From Fundidesulfovibrio soli (GTDB lineage: Bacteria > Desulfobacterota > Desulfovibrionia > Desulfovibrionales > Desulfovibrionaceae): a stretch of 64,000 bases of DNA. Each line of letters opens with the position of its first letter. Position 1 is the stretch's first letter. Location of the stretch: the NCBI RefSeq assembly GCF_022808695.1, contig NZ_JAKZKW010000009.1, positions 62,001 through 126,000 on the forward strand, written 5' to 3'. A program made the translations under genes and the position numbers. This document shows positions 17,462 to 26,103 of this stretch, one piece after another. The notes under the pieces are model-generated. The model was not told the origin of the DNA. It saw nothing but the letters and a program-made list of their open reading frames with translations, and searched no databases.

Positions 17462-18139
17462 ATGGAAAATCTCGCCCGCACCCTGACCACGGCCCCGTGC
17501 CCCGGAGCGCCCCTGGCGCCCGAGGCGCGTCTCAGGGCCTTCACGCCCTTCTCCCTGTGCGACTGGCCGGGGCGCAGCGTGAGCGTGGTCTACCTGGGCG
17601 GGTGCAACCTGCGCTGCCCCACCTGCCACAACCAGAGCCTGGCCTTCACCCCGGAGAAGCACCCCGAACTGGACCGCAAGAGCGTCCTACGCACATTGAC
17701 ACAGCGTTCGCGTTGGCTTGACGGCGTGGTGGTCTGCGGGGGCGAGCCCACGCTGGACCCAGGCCTGCCCGGCCTCGTGGGCAGGCTCGCCGGGCTGGGC
17801 CTGCCAGTCAAGGTTGACACCAACGGCATGCTGCCCGGGGTGGTGGAGCACATTTTGGCCCTGCACCCCGGCACGCTCTTCGCCGTGGACGTCAAGGGCC
17901 CCTGGGAGCGCTACCCGGAGCTGACCGGCGGCGCGGCAAGCCCGGAGGCGGCGCGCGCCGCCCTGGAACGGATTTTCGCCCTGGCCGAGGCCCGGCCCGG
18001 CTCGTTTCTTTTCAGAATTACGCTCGTTCCGGGGCTTACCCCGGAGGATGTCCGGCGGGTGCGCGATTGCCTGCCCCCCGGCCACGAGCTTACGGAACAA
18101 ACATACATCCCCCCGAAGTTCGAGGGGAAGGGAGCCTGA
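17462..18139 (+). CDS. nrdG: Anaerobic ribonucleoside-triphosphate reductase activating protein (radical SAM)
   Basis: NrdG uses a 4Fe-4S cluster and S-adenosylmethionine to place the glycyl radical on NrdD. The cluster-binding cysteines are C48, C52 and C55 in GCNLRCPTCHN. A SAM-contact stretch, VVCGGEPTLDP, lies near residue 90, and VKVDTNGMLPG near 118. At 225 residues it is of the NrdG-like class found in archaea and anaerobic bacteria. The gene precedes nrdD by one base pair, so the two are translationally coupled; both are downstream of the cobalamin riboswitch. Confidence 0.92.
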   Translation: MENLARTLTTAPCPGAPLAPEARLRAFTPFSLCDWPGRSVSVVYLGGCNLRCPTCHNQSLAFTPEKHPELDRKSVLRTLTQRSRWLDGVVVCGGEPTLDPGLPGLVGRLAGLGLPVKVDTNGMLPGVVEHILALHPGTLFAVDVKGPWERYPELTGGAASPEAARAALERIFALAEARPGSFLFRITLVPGLTPEDVRRVRDCLPPGHELTEQTYIPPKFEGKGA

Positions 18140-18140
18140 C

Positions 18141-20228
18141 ATGCCCCAGCAGATAATGAAGCGCGACGGATGCCTGGAAACCTGGTCCCTGGAGCGCATC
18201 GCCCAGGCCATCCTCAAGGCCCTGCGCGCCAGCGGCGTGCAGGACCCGCTGCTGGCCAAGCGCCTGGCCCGCAAGGTGGAGGAGAAGCTCGAGGGCGTCG
18301 ACGTGCCCATACAGGAGCACGTGCAGGACATGGTCGAGCGCGTGCTCATGGACTCGCGCATGTTCGAGGTGGCCAAGCGCTTCATCATCTACCGCGAGAA
18401 GCGCCGCACCCTGCGCGAGCAGAAGGCCGCCTTCCTGGACATCGCGGAGACCATCGACAACTACATCTCCAAGGCGGACTGGCGCGTGGCCGAGAACGCC
18501 AACATGAGCCACTCCTTCCAGGGGCTGATGCTGCACCTCTCCGGCACGGTGCAGGCCCGCTACGCCCTTGAGAAATACCCTGAGGAAGTGCGCTCCGCCC
18601 ACGACCACGGGTATTTCCACATCCACGACCTATCCTTCGGCCTGGCGGGTTACTGCGCGGGCTGGAGCCTGCGCGACCTGCTGCTGGAGGGCTTCAACCT
18701 GGAGGGCCGCTCCTCCGCCGGCCCGGCGCGACACTTCGACTCGGCCCTCGGGCAGATGGTCAACTTCCTGGGCACGCTGCAGAACGAATGGGCCGGGGCC
18801 CAGGCCTTCAACAACGTGGACACCTACCTGGCGCCCTTCATCCGCCACGACGGGCTGGACTACCGCCAGGTGCGCCAGGCCGTGCAGAAATTCGTGTTCA
18901 ATCTGAACACCACCTCGCGCTGGGGCGGCCAGACGCCCTTCACCAACCTGAGCTTCGACCTCACGCCCCCCAAGCACATCGCCAAGGAGGCCGTCATCAT
19001 CGGCGGCACGCTGCAGGACGCCAACTACGGCGAGTTCCAGGCCGAGATGGACATGTTCAACCGGGCCTTCCTGGAGGTCATGGGCGAAGGCGACTACGCG
19101 GGGCAGATCTTCTCCTTCCCCATCCCGACCTACAACGTCACCGAGGACTTCCCCTGGGATTCCGAGATCGGGGCCAAGCTCCTGGACCTCACCGCCCGTT
19201 ACGGCGCGCCCTACTTCCAGAACTTTATCAACTCCGACCTCTCCCCCGAGGACGTGCGCTCCATGTGCTGCCGCCTCCAGATGGACCTGCGCGAGCTGCG
19301 CAACAAGGTGGGCGGCCTGTTCGGCGCGGGCGACCTCACCGGCTCCATCGGCGTGGTCACGCTGAACCTGCCCAAGCTGGCCTACCTCTCCCACGGCGAG
19401 GAGGACTTCCTGGACCTGCTCACCGAGTACGCCACCATGGCCAAGGACGCCCTGGAGTTCAAACGCAAGATGATCCAGGAGCACCTGGACCGCAAAATGT
19501 TCCCCTGGAGCGCCCGCTACCTCAAGAACGGCTACAAGGGCCACTTCGCCACCATCGGCCTGGTGGGCGGGCACGAGGCCTGCCTGAACATCCTGGGCAA
19601 GGGCATCGAGACCGAGGCGGGCGTGCGCCTGATGACCCGGGCGCTGAACCACCTGCGCGAGCTGACCTCCCGCTTCCAGGAGGAGACAGGCAACCTCTAC
19701 AACCTGGAGGCCACCCCGGCCGAGGGCACCAGCTACCGCCTGGCCAAGATCGACAAGTCGCTCTACGCCGACATCCAGGCCTCGGGCGACGGCACCCCGT
19801 ACTACACCAACTCCACCAACCTGCCCGTGGGGTTGAGCCAGGACGTCATCGCCTCGCTCGAGCACCAGAACAAGCTGCAGCCGCTCTACACCGGCGGCAC
19901 CGTGTTCCACACCTTCCTGGGCGAGGCCGTGTCCGACCATGAGGCGCTCAAGAACTTCATCGTGCGCGCCTTCAGGATGACCAAGATCCCGTACCTTTCC
20001 ATCACGCCCACCTTCAGCGTGTGCAAGGAGCACGGCTACATCTCCGGCGAGCACCACTTCTGCCCGAGCTGCGGCAAGGATGCCGAGGTGTTCACCAGGG
20101 TGGTGGGGTACTACCGCCCGGTCTCGCGCTGGAACAAGGGCAAGCAGGCCGAGTACGCGGACAGGGTGACGTACCAGGGAGTGTGCGAGGCCGAAGTTGC
20201 CGCGCAGGCCAAGGAAGAGACCGCGTAG
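18141..20228 (+). CDS. nrdD: Anaerobic (class III) ribonucleoside-triphosphate reductase
   Basis: The glycyl-radical enzyme reduces ribonucleotides to deoxyribonucleotides without oxygen. The 695-residue protein starts with an ATP-cone allosteric domain (about residues 3-95, QIMKRDGCLETWSLERIA). The catalytic barrel follows. Near the C-terminus is a Zn site with CKEHG and CPSCG (about residues 630-650), then the glycyl-radical loop RVVGYYRP with Gly656. The ATG at 18141 has GGGAAGGGAG about 6 nt upstream, and the start lies one base after nrdG. Regulation by cobalamin is predicted from the riboswitch; I saw no NrdR box. Confidence 0.96.
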   Translation: MPQQIMKRDGCLETWSLERIAQAILKALRASGVQDPLLAKRLARKVEEKLEGVDVPIQEHVQDMVERVLMDSRMFEVAKRFIIYREKRRTLREQKAAFLDIAETIDNYISKADWRVAENANMSHSFQGLMLHLSGTVQARYALEKYPEEVRSAHDHGYFHIHDLSFGLAGYCAGWSLRDLLLEGFNLEGRSSAGPARHFDSALGQMVNFLGTLQNEWAGAQAFNNVDTYLAPFIRHDGLDYRQVRQAVQKFVFNLNTTSRWGGQTPFTNLSFDLTPPKHIAKEAVIIGGTLQDANYGEFQAEMDMFNRAFLEVMGEGDYAGQIFSFPIPTYNVTEDFPWDSEIGAKLLDLTARYGAPYFQNFINSDLSPEDVRSMCCRLQMDLRELRNKVGGLFGAGDLTGSIGVVTLNLPKLAYLSHGEEDFLDLLTEYATMAKDALEFKRKMIQEHLDRKMFPWSARYLKNGYKGHFATIGLVGGHEACLNILGKGIETEAGVRLMTRALNHLRELTSRFQEETGNLYNLEATPAEGTSYRLAKIDKSLYADIQASGDGTPYYTNSTNLPVGLSQDVIASLEHQNKLQPLYTGGTVFHTFLGEAVSDHEALKNFIVRAFRMTKIPYLSITPTFSVCKEHGYISGEHHFCPSCGKDAEVFTRVVGYYRPVSRWNKGKQAEYADRVTYQGVCEAEVAAQAKEETA

Positions 20229-20254
20229 GCTGTGAGCGGCGAATCCTTGCAACG

Positions 20255-20356
20255 GGCCGCCCGAGAGGGCGGCCAAGAAACATGGATTCTTGATCTGGGA
20301 TTAACCCAAGAATGATGAGGAAAGCCCTCCAGATGTTGGCGCATCTGAAGGGCTTC
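20255..20356 (+). other. Two stem-loops downstream of nrdD
   Basis: The first is a perfect 8-bp hairpin with a GAGA tetraloop (GGCCGCCC at 20255-20262, GGGCGGCC at 20267-20274) but no T-run. The second pairs AAGCCCT-CAGATG (20322-20335) with its complement (20342-20355), with one mismatch, and is followed by an A7 run, so it is not a plus-strand terminator. They may stabilise the nrd 3' end or form the leader of the small gene at 20489. No gene was found in 20229-20488. Confidence 0.5.
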
Positions 20357-20488
20357 TGAAAAAAACTTCCCCGAAATCCAAACCAGGGCCGGATCGGGGA
20401 CTCAAGGTGGAAAGAACCACTAATCAGGGGTGAATTTATCACTCCGGTTCCTTTCCGTCAAGAGAGGCCAGAAGAAAGGAGGTTCCCC

Positions 20489-20611
20489 ATGAGTTCTGAA
20501 AAAGAACGCGCAGGGAAACGCCTGATCTTCCGCTGGACGCGCATCGACAAGCGCACCGGGAAGGTCATCCGTGCACACCGCCGCCCCTTCCCCATGTGGG
20601 TGGACGCGTAG
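20489..20611 (+). CDS. Small basic protein, 40 residues
   Basis: I do not recognise the family. A very strong ribosome-binding site (AAAGGAGG) lies 6 nt before the ATG. The product is rich in Arg and Lys, with the core RLIFRWTRIDKRTGKVIR, and ends PFPMWVDA. The alternation of charged and hydrophobic residues suggests a beta-hairpin, possibly nucleic-acid binding. It is followed by a stem-loop and then by a DUF2188 gene on the same strand. Coding is supported by the ribosome-binding site and the placement, not by homology. Confidence 0.6.
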   Translation: MSSEKERAGKRLIFRWTRIDKRTGKVIRAHRRPFPMWVDA

Positions 20612-20634
20612 GCTAGCCCGGCTGGCAGGACTCA

Positions 20635-20662
20635 GCTTGGGAGGAGGCAACTCCTTCCAAGC
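20635..20662 (+). terminator. Stem-loop after the 40-residue gene, possible weak terminator
   Basis: GCTTGGGAGGAG (20635-20646) pairs with CTCCTTCCAAGC (20651-20662) over 12 bp with one G-U pair and a GCAA tetraloop, followed by GGCTTTAG. The T-run is weak. Confidence 0.5.
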
Positions 20663-20694
20663 GGCTTTAGTACCCTCTAACTAGGAAAGGACAC

Positions 20695-20922
20695 ATGAAG
20701 AAACAAAACCTCTACGTAGTTAAGCATGGTGACGACTGGGCTGTCAGACGTGAAGGAGCCCAGCGGGTCTCCTCCACACACAGCACCCAAGCTGATGCCA
20801 TCAATACAGCCAGGGACCGTGGGATTAATCACGGAAATACTTCGGTCAGAATTCAGGACTCCAAAGGTAAATTCCGTGATGAAAGGACCTATGGGCCTGA
20901 CCCCAATCCTCCGAAGGGTTAA
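20695..20922 (+). CDS. DUF2188 small protein
   Basis: The 75-residue product matches the DUF2188 family along its length: YVVKHGDDWAVRREGAQR at the start, an SSTHSTQADAINTARD helix, and VRIQDSKGKFRDERTYG with the terminal DPNPPKG. Members are short, cytoplasmic and of unknown role; they are frequent near mobile elements and in stress contexts. AAAGGA lies 5 nt before the ATG. GC content is clearly lower than in neighbouring genes, which suggests recent arrival. A good terminator follows the stop. Confidence 0.85.
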   Translation: MKKQNLYVVKHGDDWAVRREGAQRVSSTHSTQADAINTARDRGINHGNTSVRIQDSKGKFRDERTYGPDPNPPKG

Positions 20923-20936
20923 CCTGTCTTGAATGC

Positions 20937-20961
20937 GGGCCGCCCACCTGGGCGGCCCTTT
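20937..20961 (+). terminator. Rho-independent terminator after the DUF2188 gene
   Basis: A 9-bp stem, GGGCCGCCC (20937-20945) with its complement (20950-20958), and a 4-nt loop are followed by TTTC. The stem sequence is the same as that of the first hairpin after nrdD. Confidence 0.85.
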
Positions 20962-21039
20962 CATTGGAGCTAGCCCCCTCCCCCCCGCCTTGCGTCCCGC
21001 CTCGTATCGCTGTATGGTCCGCGCGGTTTGGAGGCCCCT

Positions 21040-21732
21040 ATGCCCATACGTGCCCTCTCGCTCACATTCGTCCTCGTTCTGGCCTTGGCCGTATCCGTGA
21101 TCGGCGGTCCCGCCGCCGCGCAGCAGCCCCCGCAGGCCAAGCCCTTCAAGATCGCCATCCTGGAATTCGACGCCGTCACCGACGAGGCCCTCAAAGAGAA
21201 CCTCGGGCGCGTCACGGCGGAGTTCCTCATCACCAGCGCGGTGAACTCCGGCTCCTTCAGCGTGGTGGAGCGCGCCGCGCTCAAGAAGGTGCTGGACGAG
21301 ATGCAGTTCGGCCAGGGCAGCAACGCCCCCGGCACCGTGGCCCAGGCCATCGGCTCCATGGTGGGCGCGCAGGGCGTGCTCACCGGCTCCGTGGCCAAGA
21401 CGGGCGCGTCCGTGCGTCTGGACGCCCGGCTCGTGGACGTGGCCACCGGCAGCATCGTTGCCGCGCGCAACGCCTACGCCAAGGGGGACCTGCGCTCCAT
21501 CGCCACCGCGGCGGAGCTGCTGGTGAGCCAGCTGGAGGGCGACCTCTCGCGCCTGACCCCCCCGGCCCCCAAGCCGGAGCCAGACGTCAAGGCTGAGGCC
21601 AAGCCCGAGGCCAAGCCCGAGCTCAAGCTGGAGCAGAAACAGCCCGAAGCCAGGCCCCAGGCCCAGGACGATCAGGCCCGCAACGTCCCTCCCCAGGGGG
21701 AGCAGGCCCCGGCCTCCTCCGCCCAGCAGTGA
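21040..21732 (+). CDS. CsgG/LpoB-like secreted protein with Lys-Pro-Glu tail
   Basis: The 230-residue protein has a signal peptide (about residues 1-28, cleavage after AAA). Its core domain (about 36-170) has the fold signatures of CsgG/FlgO/LpoB-type proteins: FKIAILEFDAVTDEALKENLG, FSVVERAALKKVLDEM, a G-x-x-x-GAQGVLTGSV strand and LDARLVDVATGSIV. No lipobox cysteine is visible. The last ~60 residues are Lys/Glu/Pro/Gln-rich with repeats of the KPEAKPE kind, likely a periplasm-spanning linker. GGAGG 5 nt upstream fixes the start at 21040. Possible roles are outer-membrane export assembly or control of peptidoglycan synthesis; the carboxypeptidase gene next to it favours the latter weakly. 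Confidence 0.72.
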   Translation: MPIRALSLTFVLVLALAVSVIGGPAAAQQPPQAKPFKIAILEFDAVTDEALKENLGRVTAEFLITSAVNSGSFSVVERAALKKVLDEMQFGQGSNAPGTVAQAIGSMVGAQGVLTGSVAKTGASVRLDARLVDVATGSIVAARNAYAKGDLRSIATAAELLVSQLEGDLSRLTPPAPKPEPDVKAEAKPEAKPELKLEQKQPEARPQAQDDQARNVPPQGEQAPASSAQQ

Positions 21733-21985
21733 GAGGCCGAGCTCCAGTTTTTGGATGCAGTAACGATTGCAACGCTTGCAATCCGCTCGTGCAGCCATTG
21801 CAGCTGCACAGAAAGTGGTTGCGCGGCGCGTTGCACTTGCGCTAGGAAAACCCCAGTCCGTTGATCGGAGGCTGGCGCATTCCTCCACCGGGCCGCACAG
21901 CGAAGCGACCGGTTCCCGGAAAACGCCGCGCCGCCGTACCATAAGCGACGTCAACCGGCCACGCGCCGATATGGAGACCGATGGA

Positions 21986-23101
21986 ATGCGCATTTGGAAG
22001 GTGTTCGCAACCCTCTTGACCATCCTCAGCCTGATCCTGCCAGCCGACATCACCCTGGCTGCATCATCCAAAGACGGCAAGAAAAACTCCTCCCACTCCC
22101 AGACGCAGACCAAGAAAGCCTCCTCCCCCGCCAAACAGGCCAAGAGCAGCGGCCAGAAACAGTCCACATCCTCCAAGCCTTCTGAATCAAAAGCCAAGCA
22201 CGGCGGCAAGAAAGCCACCAAAAAGAACTCTAAGGCCCAGGCCCTCGAGGCCAAGGCCCCGGTCAAGGTGGTTGCGCAGCCCGAGTCCAACAAGGGCGAG
22301 TTCGGGGTGGACACCAAGGCCGCCCTGGTCATGGACATGGAGACCGGGCACATCCTCTTCGCCCAGGAGCCCGACCTGGCCATCCCCCCCGCCTCCCTGA
22401 CCAAGGTCCTGACGCTCTACATCCTCAACGAGCTCATCCAGTCGGGCAACCTCAAGCCTGAGCAGGTCATCCCCGTCAGCCAGGAAGCCAGCCACGCGGG
22501 CGGCTCCACCATGCGCCTGCGCACCGGCGAGCAGGTCACGCTCGACGAGTTGATGAAAGGCATCGCCATAGCCTCCGCCAACGACGGCTGCGTGGCCGTG
22601 GCCGAATACCTGGGCAAGGGCGACACCCACCCCTTCGTTGAGGCCATGAACCGCAAGGCCAAGGAAATCGGCATGGCCAACTCCCAGTTCTTCAACCCCA
22701 ACGGCCTGCCCGCCGACGGCCAGTTGACCACCGCGCGCGACATGGCCCTGCTGGCCCAGGCCTACCTCAAGCGCTTCCCGCAGACCCTGACAATGCACTC
22801 CATGACCGAATTCACCCACAACAACCGCGTGCGCCACAACTCCAACAGCCTGCTGGGCAAAGTGGAGGGCGTGGACGGCCTCAAGACCGGCTTCGTCTGC
22901 GCTTCGGGCTTCAACATCGTGGTCACGGCCCGGCGCGGCGACACCCGCCTGGTGGCCGTGGTGCTCGGGGCCAAGAACCGCCGCATCCGCGAACGCGAGG
23001 CCACCCGCCTGATCGAGGAGGGCTTCAAGATCGTGGCGGCCCAGAAGCAGCACGAGGTCAAGCACGTGGCCATGAACCCCGGCGCCAGCTCGCCCCAATA
23101 G
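21986..23101 (+). CDS. D-alanyl-D-alanine carboxypeptidase (peptidase S11)
   Basis: This low-molecular-weight penicillin-binding protein trims the terminal D-Ala of peptidoglycan stem peptides. After a signal peptide (about residues 1-24) there is an unusual ~75-residue linker of Ser, Lys, Gln and Thr, then the catalytic domain. The three active-site motifs are present: SLTK (Ser-x-x-Lys), SAN (Ser-x-Asn) and KTG. At 371 residues it lacks the C-terminal beta domain and amphipathic anchor of DacA-like proteins. The start at 21986 has GGAG about 9 nt upstream; an in-frame ATG at 21971 lacks one. The basic linker may bind anionic wall or membrane surfaces. Confidence 0.9.
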   Translation: MRIWKVFATLLTILSLILPADITLAASSKDGKKNSSHSQTQTKKASSPAKQAKSSGQKQSTSSKPSESKAKHGGKKATKKNSKAQALEAKAPVKVVAQPESNKGEFGVDTKAALVMDMETGHILFAQEPDLAIPPASLTKVLTLYILNELIQSGNLKPEQVIPVSQEASHAGGSTMRLRTGEQVTLDELMKGIAIASANDGCVAVAEYLGKGDTHPFVEAMNRKAKEIGMANSQFFNPNGLPADGQLTTARDMALLAQAYLKRFPQTLTMHSMTEFTHNNRVRHNSNSLLGKVEGVDGLKTGFVCASGFNIVVTARRGDTRLVAVVLGAKNRRIREREATRLIEEGFKIVAAQKQHEVKHVAMNPGASSPQ

Positions 23102-23229
23102 CGCCGCCCCCGCCCGCGCGGGCGAACATCCCTGCCATCCGACGAAGCGCGCCGCATCACGCGGCGCTGGACGTCCGCCCCGATACGCAGTAACCGGAGC
23201 GCCCGGCCTGCGGGTTGGAGGTTTTCCCC

Positions 23230-24600
23230 ATGGACAAGTCATTCACCAGCGTCAACCCAGCCACCGGGGCCGTGATAGCCAGCTACGGCGAACACACGGA
23301 CCAGGAGTTGGAGGCCATACTCACTCAAAGCCACGGCGCGCTGCGCTGCTGGCGCAAGTTCCGCATGGACGAACGCGCGGCCTGCCTGCACAAGCTGGCC
23401 GATATGCTGGAGGCCGCCACCGACGAGCTTGCCGCCCTGATCACCGCCGAGATGGGCAAACCCGTGGGCGAGGCCCGGGCCGAGATCAAGCGCTGCGCCT
23501 CGGGCTGCCGCTTCTACGCCGACCACGCCCCGGAGATGCTCGCCCCCGAGACGCCCCCCGGCGCGCCCGAGGACGCCCAGATCGTCTACGACCCCATCGG
23601 CGTGGTGCTCGGGATCATGCCCTGGAATTTCCCCTTCTGGCAGGCCCTGCGCTGCGTCGCGCCGGTGCTCATGGCGGGCAACAGCTTCCTGCTCAAGCAC
23701 GCGCCCAGCGTCACGGGCTGCGCCCTGGCCATCGAGGACCTCTTCGCCCGCTGCGGCGCGCCCGACGGCCTGCTGCGCGTGTTGCGCATCAGCGAGGAGC
23801 GCGTGGCCTCCGTGATCGAGGACAAACGCGTGCGCGCCGTGAGCCTCACCGGTTCCTGCCGGGCCGGGTCCGCCGTGGCCGCCGTGGCCGGGCGGGCCAT
23901 CAAGAAGTGCGTGCTGGAGCTGGGCGGGTCGGACCCGTTCGTGGTGCTGGAGGACGCCGACCTGCACCTGGCCGCCACCACGGCCGTGGCGGCGCGCTTC
24001 TACAACGCGGGGCAGACCTGCGTCTCGGCCAAGCGTTTCCTGGTGGCGCGCAAGGTGGTGCGGGAATTCGAGGAGAGGATGGTCCACGCCGTGGGGCTGC
24101 TCAGGATGGGCGACCCCTGCGACGCGGCCACCCGCGTGGGCCCAATGGCCCGGGCGGACCTGCGGGACACGCTGCACGCCCAGGTGAGCCGCTCGGTGGA
24201 GATGGGCGCGAAGATGCTGCTGGAGGGCGGCCCCGTGGAGGGGCCGGGCTTCTTCTACAGCCCGGTGGTGCTGGGCGACGTGCGCCCCGGCATGCCCGTG
24301 TTCGAGCAGGAGGTCTTCGGCCCCGTGGCCAGCATCACCAGCTTCTCAAACCCGGAGGACGCCCTGCGCCTGGCCAACCAGACCCCCTACGGCCTGGGCG
24401 GCAGCGTCTGGACGCGCAACGCGACCCTTGGCCGCAAGCTGGCCAGCTTCATCGAGGCGGGCACCGTGGCCGTGAACGCACTGGTGAAGTCGGACCCGCG
24501 CCTGCCCTTCGGCGGGGTGAAGAACTCGGGGTTCGGCAGGGAGCTGGGAAGGCAGGGATTGCTCGAGTTCGTCAACGTGAAGGTGCTCAGGATTCCGTAG
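23230..24600 (+). CDS. NAD(P)-dependent aldehyde dehydrogenase, succinate-semialdehyde dehydrogenase type
   Basis: The 456-residue enzyme oxidises an aldehyde to an acid. The cofactor-binding region MPWNFPFWQALR (about residue 131), the general-base glutamate in LELGGSDPF and the nucleophilic cysteine in NAGQTCVSAKR (about residue 261) are all present. Overall length and FPFW/GKPVGEARAEI wording place it with the Sad/GabD succinate-semialdehyde and related short-chain dehydrogenases. GGAGG 9 nt before the ATG sets the start. It stands alone, convergent with the GGDEF gene, so the substrate stays open. Confidence 0.9.
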   Translation: MDKSFTSVNPATGAVIASYGEHTDQELEAILTQSHGALRCWRKFRMDERAACLHKLADMLEAATDELAALITAEMGKPVGEARAEIKRCASGCRFYADHAPEMLAPETPPGAPEDAQIVYDPIGVVLGIMPWNFPFWQALRCVAPVLMAGNSFLLKHAPSVTGCALAIEDLFARCGAPDGLLRVLRISEERVASVIEDKRVRAVSLTGSCRAGSAVAAVAGRAIKKCVLELGGSDPFVVLEDADLHLAATTAVAARFYNAGQTCVSAKRFLVARKVVREFEERMVHAVGLLRMGDPCDAATRVGPMARADLRDTLHAQVSRSVEMGAKMLLEGGPVEGPGFFYSPVVLGDVRPGMPVFEQEVFGPVASITSFSNPEDALRLANQTPYGLGGSVWTRNATLGRKLASFIEAGTVAVNALVKSDPRLPFGGVKNSGFGRELGRQGLLEFVNVKVLRIP

Positions 24601-24608
24601 CCCCGGGC

Positions 24609-25796
24609 TCAGCCCCGCCCGGGCGACTGGGCTCTCACCCGGTTGCGGCCGTCCCGCTTGGCCTCGTAGAGGTAGGCGTCGGCGCGCAGCAGCAGCCCCT
24701 CCACGTCCTCGTCGCCCGTCAAGGAGGCCACGCCGAAGCTGGCCGTGGCCGCCATCTCGCCGGCCTGCCCGGCCCGCTGCCCCTCAAGGCATTCGCGCAG
24801 CCGCTCCGCCGTCTCCATGGCCCCAGCCAGCCCGGTCTGGGGCAGCAGCACCGCGAACTCCTCGCCGCCCCAGCGGGCCGCCACGTCCGCCTGGCGCAGC
24901 ACCTTCCGGCAGGTCTCGGCCGCACCGCGCAGCACGTCGTCCCCCGCGGCGTGGCCGAAGGTGTCGTTGATGTCCTTGAATCCGTCCATATCGAAGAGGA
25001 TCACGGAGAGCGGCTGCCCGTAGCGTTTTGCCTGGCGCGCGGCCTGGCTGGCCAGCTCGGAGAAGTGCCGCCGGTTGAGCAGGCCCGTCAGCCCGTCGTG
25101 CTGAGCCTGCTCCCGGAGCTGCTCCTGGGTCTGGAGCAATTCTTCCTCCAGGCGGCAGCTGGTGAGCGTGATCAGGCAGAAGACCATGACCACGATGCTC
25201 AGAATGTTCCCCGCCAAAAGGGGCAGGATGCCCGAACCCTGGCGCAGGATTTCCGAGTCGGGGTTCATGGACCAGACCATGATCCCCCTGGCGACAAGGA
25301 GCGCCGCCAGTACGCAGAAGCACCCCGAAAGAAGCCTTTGGATCGGCAGGCACCGGCCGTGCGAGCCCCGCAGGGCGTCCAACCCCGTACGCACCATCAG
25401 CGCGCCCATGGTCAGGCTGTTGAGCAGAACGCGCATGTGGAGGTCGTTCTTGAGGAAAAGAAAACCCAGCACCACTGCGTACATCATCAAGGCGACGAGG
25501 AGGTTCTGACGCTGCCGGACGCGGTCCCTGTCGAAGCCGTAGAACCGGGCCAGCCCGCTGTAGAACAGCAGGATGCTCGCGAAGTAGAGCCCGTTGGTAA
25601 GCACCACCGAGGGTATCTCGCCGAGAATCCCGCGGGCGTAGAAGCTCCCCCCGGCGAAGACCCAGCAGACCAGGGCGATGGTCCAGGAGCGGAACCCGGG
25701 ATAGGCCGTGCGCAGGGTGTAGGCCAGCACCATGATCATCGCCATGGCGAATTGCAGCAGGAAGCCCAGGAGCAGGGCGGTGTTCAGGTCGATCAT
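24609..25796 (-). CDS. Membrane diguanylate cyclase (GGDEF)
   Basis: The protein makes cyclic di-GMP from two GTP. About six hydrophobic helices span residues 5-220; no known sensory domain is recognised there. The C-terminal GGDEF domain (about 235-390) has the active site RWGGEEF and a feedback-inhibition RxxD site (RQAD) five residues before it. FDMDGFKDINDTFGHAAGD carries the metal- and substrate-binding residues. The start used here (ATG at 25796) gives 395 residues; an upstream in-frame ATG at 25919 would add 41 residues rich in Cys and Arg. Neither has a clear ribosome-binding site. The 307 bp between this start and the next gene (25797-26103) hold nothing recognisable. Confidence 0.9.
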   Translation of the reverse strand: MIDLNTALLLGFLLQFAMAMIMVLAYTLRTAYPGFRSWTIALVCWVFAGGSFYARGILGEIPSVVLTNGLYFASILLFYSGLARFYGFDRDRVRQRQNLLVALMMYAVVLGFLFLKNDLHMRVLLNSLTMGALMVRTGLDALRGSHGRCLPIQRLLSGCFCVLAALLVARGIMVWSMNPDSEILRQGSGILPLLAGNILSIVVMVFCLITLTSCRLEEELLQTQEQLREQAQHDGLTGLLNRRHFSELASQAARQAKRYGQPLSVILFDMDGFKDINDTFGHAAGDDVLRGAAETCRKVLRQADVAARWGGEEFAVLLPQTGLAGAMETAERLRECLEGQRAGQAGEMAATASFGVASLTGDEDVEGLLLRADAYLYEAKRDGRNRVRAQSPGRG

Positions 25797-26103
25797 CGGA
25801 TGGGCCGGGCTGATGGTCCGGCGCGGCGGGAACTTCGCTGAGCCGCACGGCGCGTCTCGCCGGTGGCATCCAGAAAACAAGCCGCATCCGCAAAGGCGGA
25901 AATAACGCAGGATGCGCATTCCATGAATGACGTCTAAAACCCGCGCCGCGCGCTGTCAACATGACCGCCAGGGCGGCGGCCCGCTGCGTGACAGACTCCC
26001 TTCCCCGGACTTGCGGCGGCGGACGCCTTCAGGCTCGACCGGGGCGCCGTTTTCTGGCAGGAATCTTCGGCCTACACGCAGCTTTCGACCAACAGGCGGC
26101 CTA

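Noticed and set aside
18630-20276. 548-codon minus-strand frame opposite nrdD
   Set aside because: Antisense shadow of nrdD, rich in Leu-Val-Gly-His with no motif.
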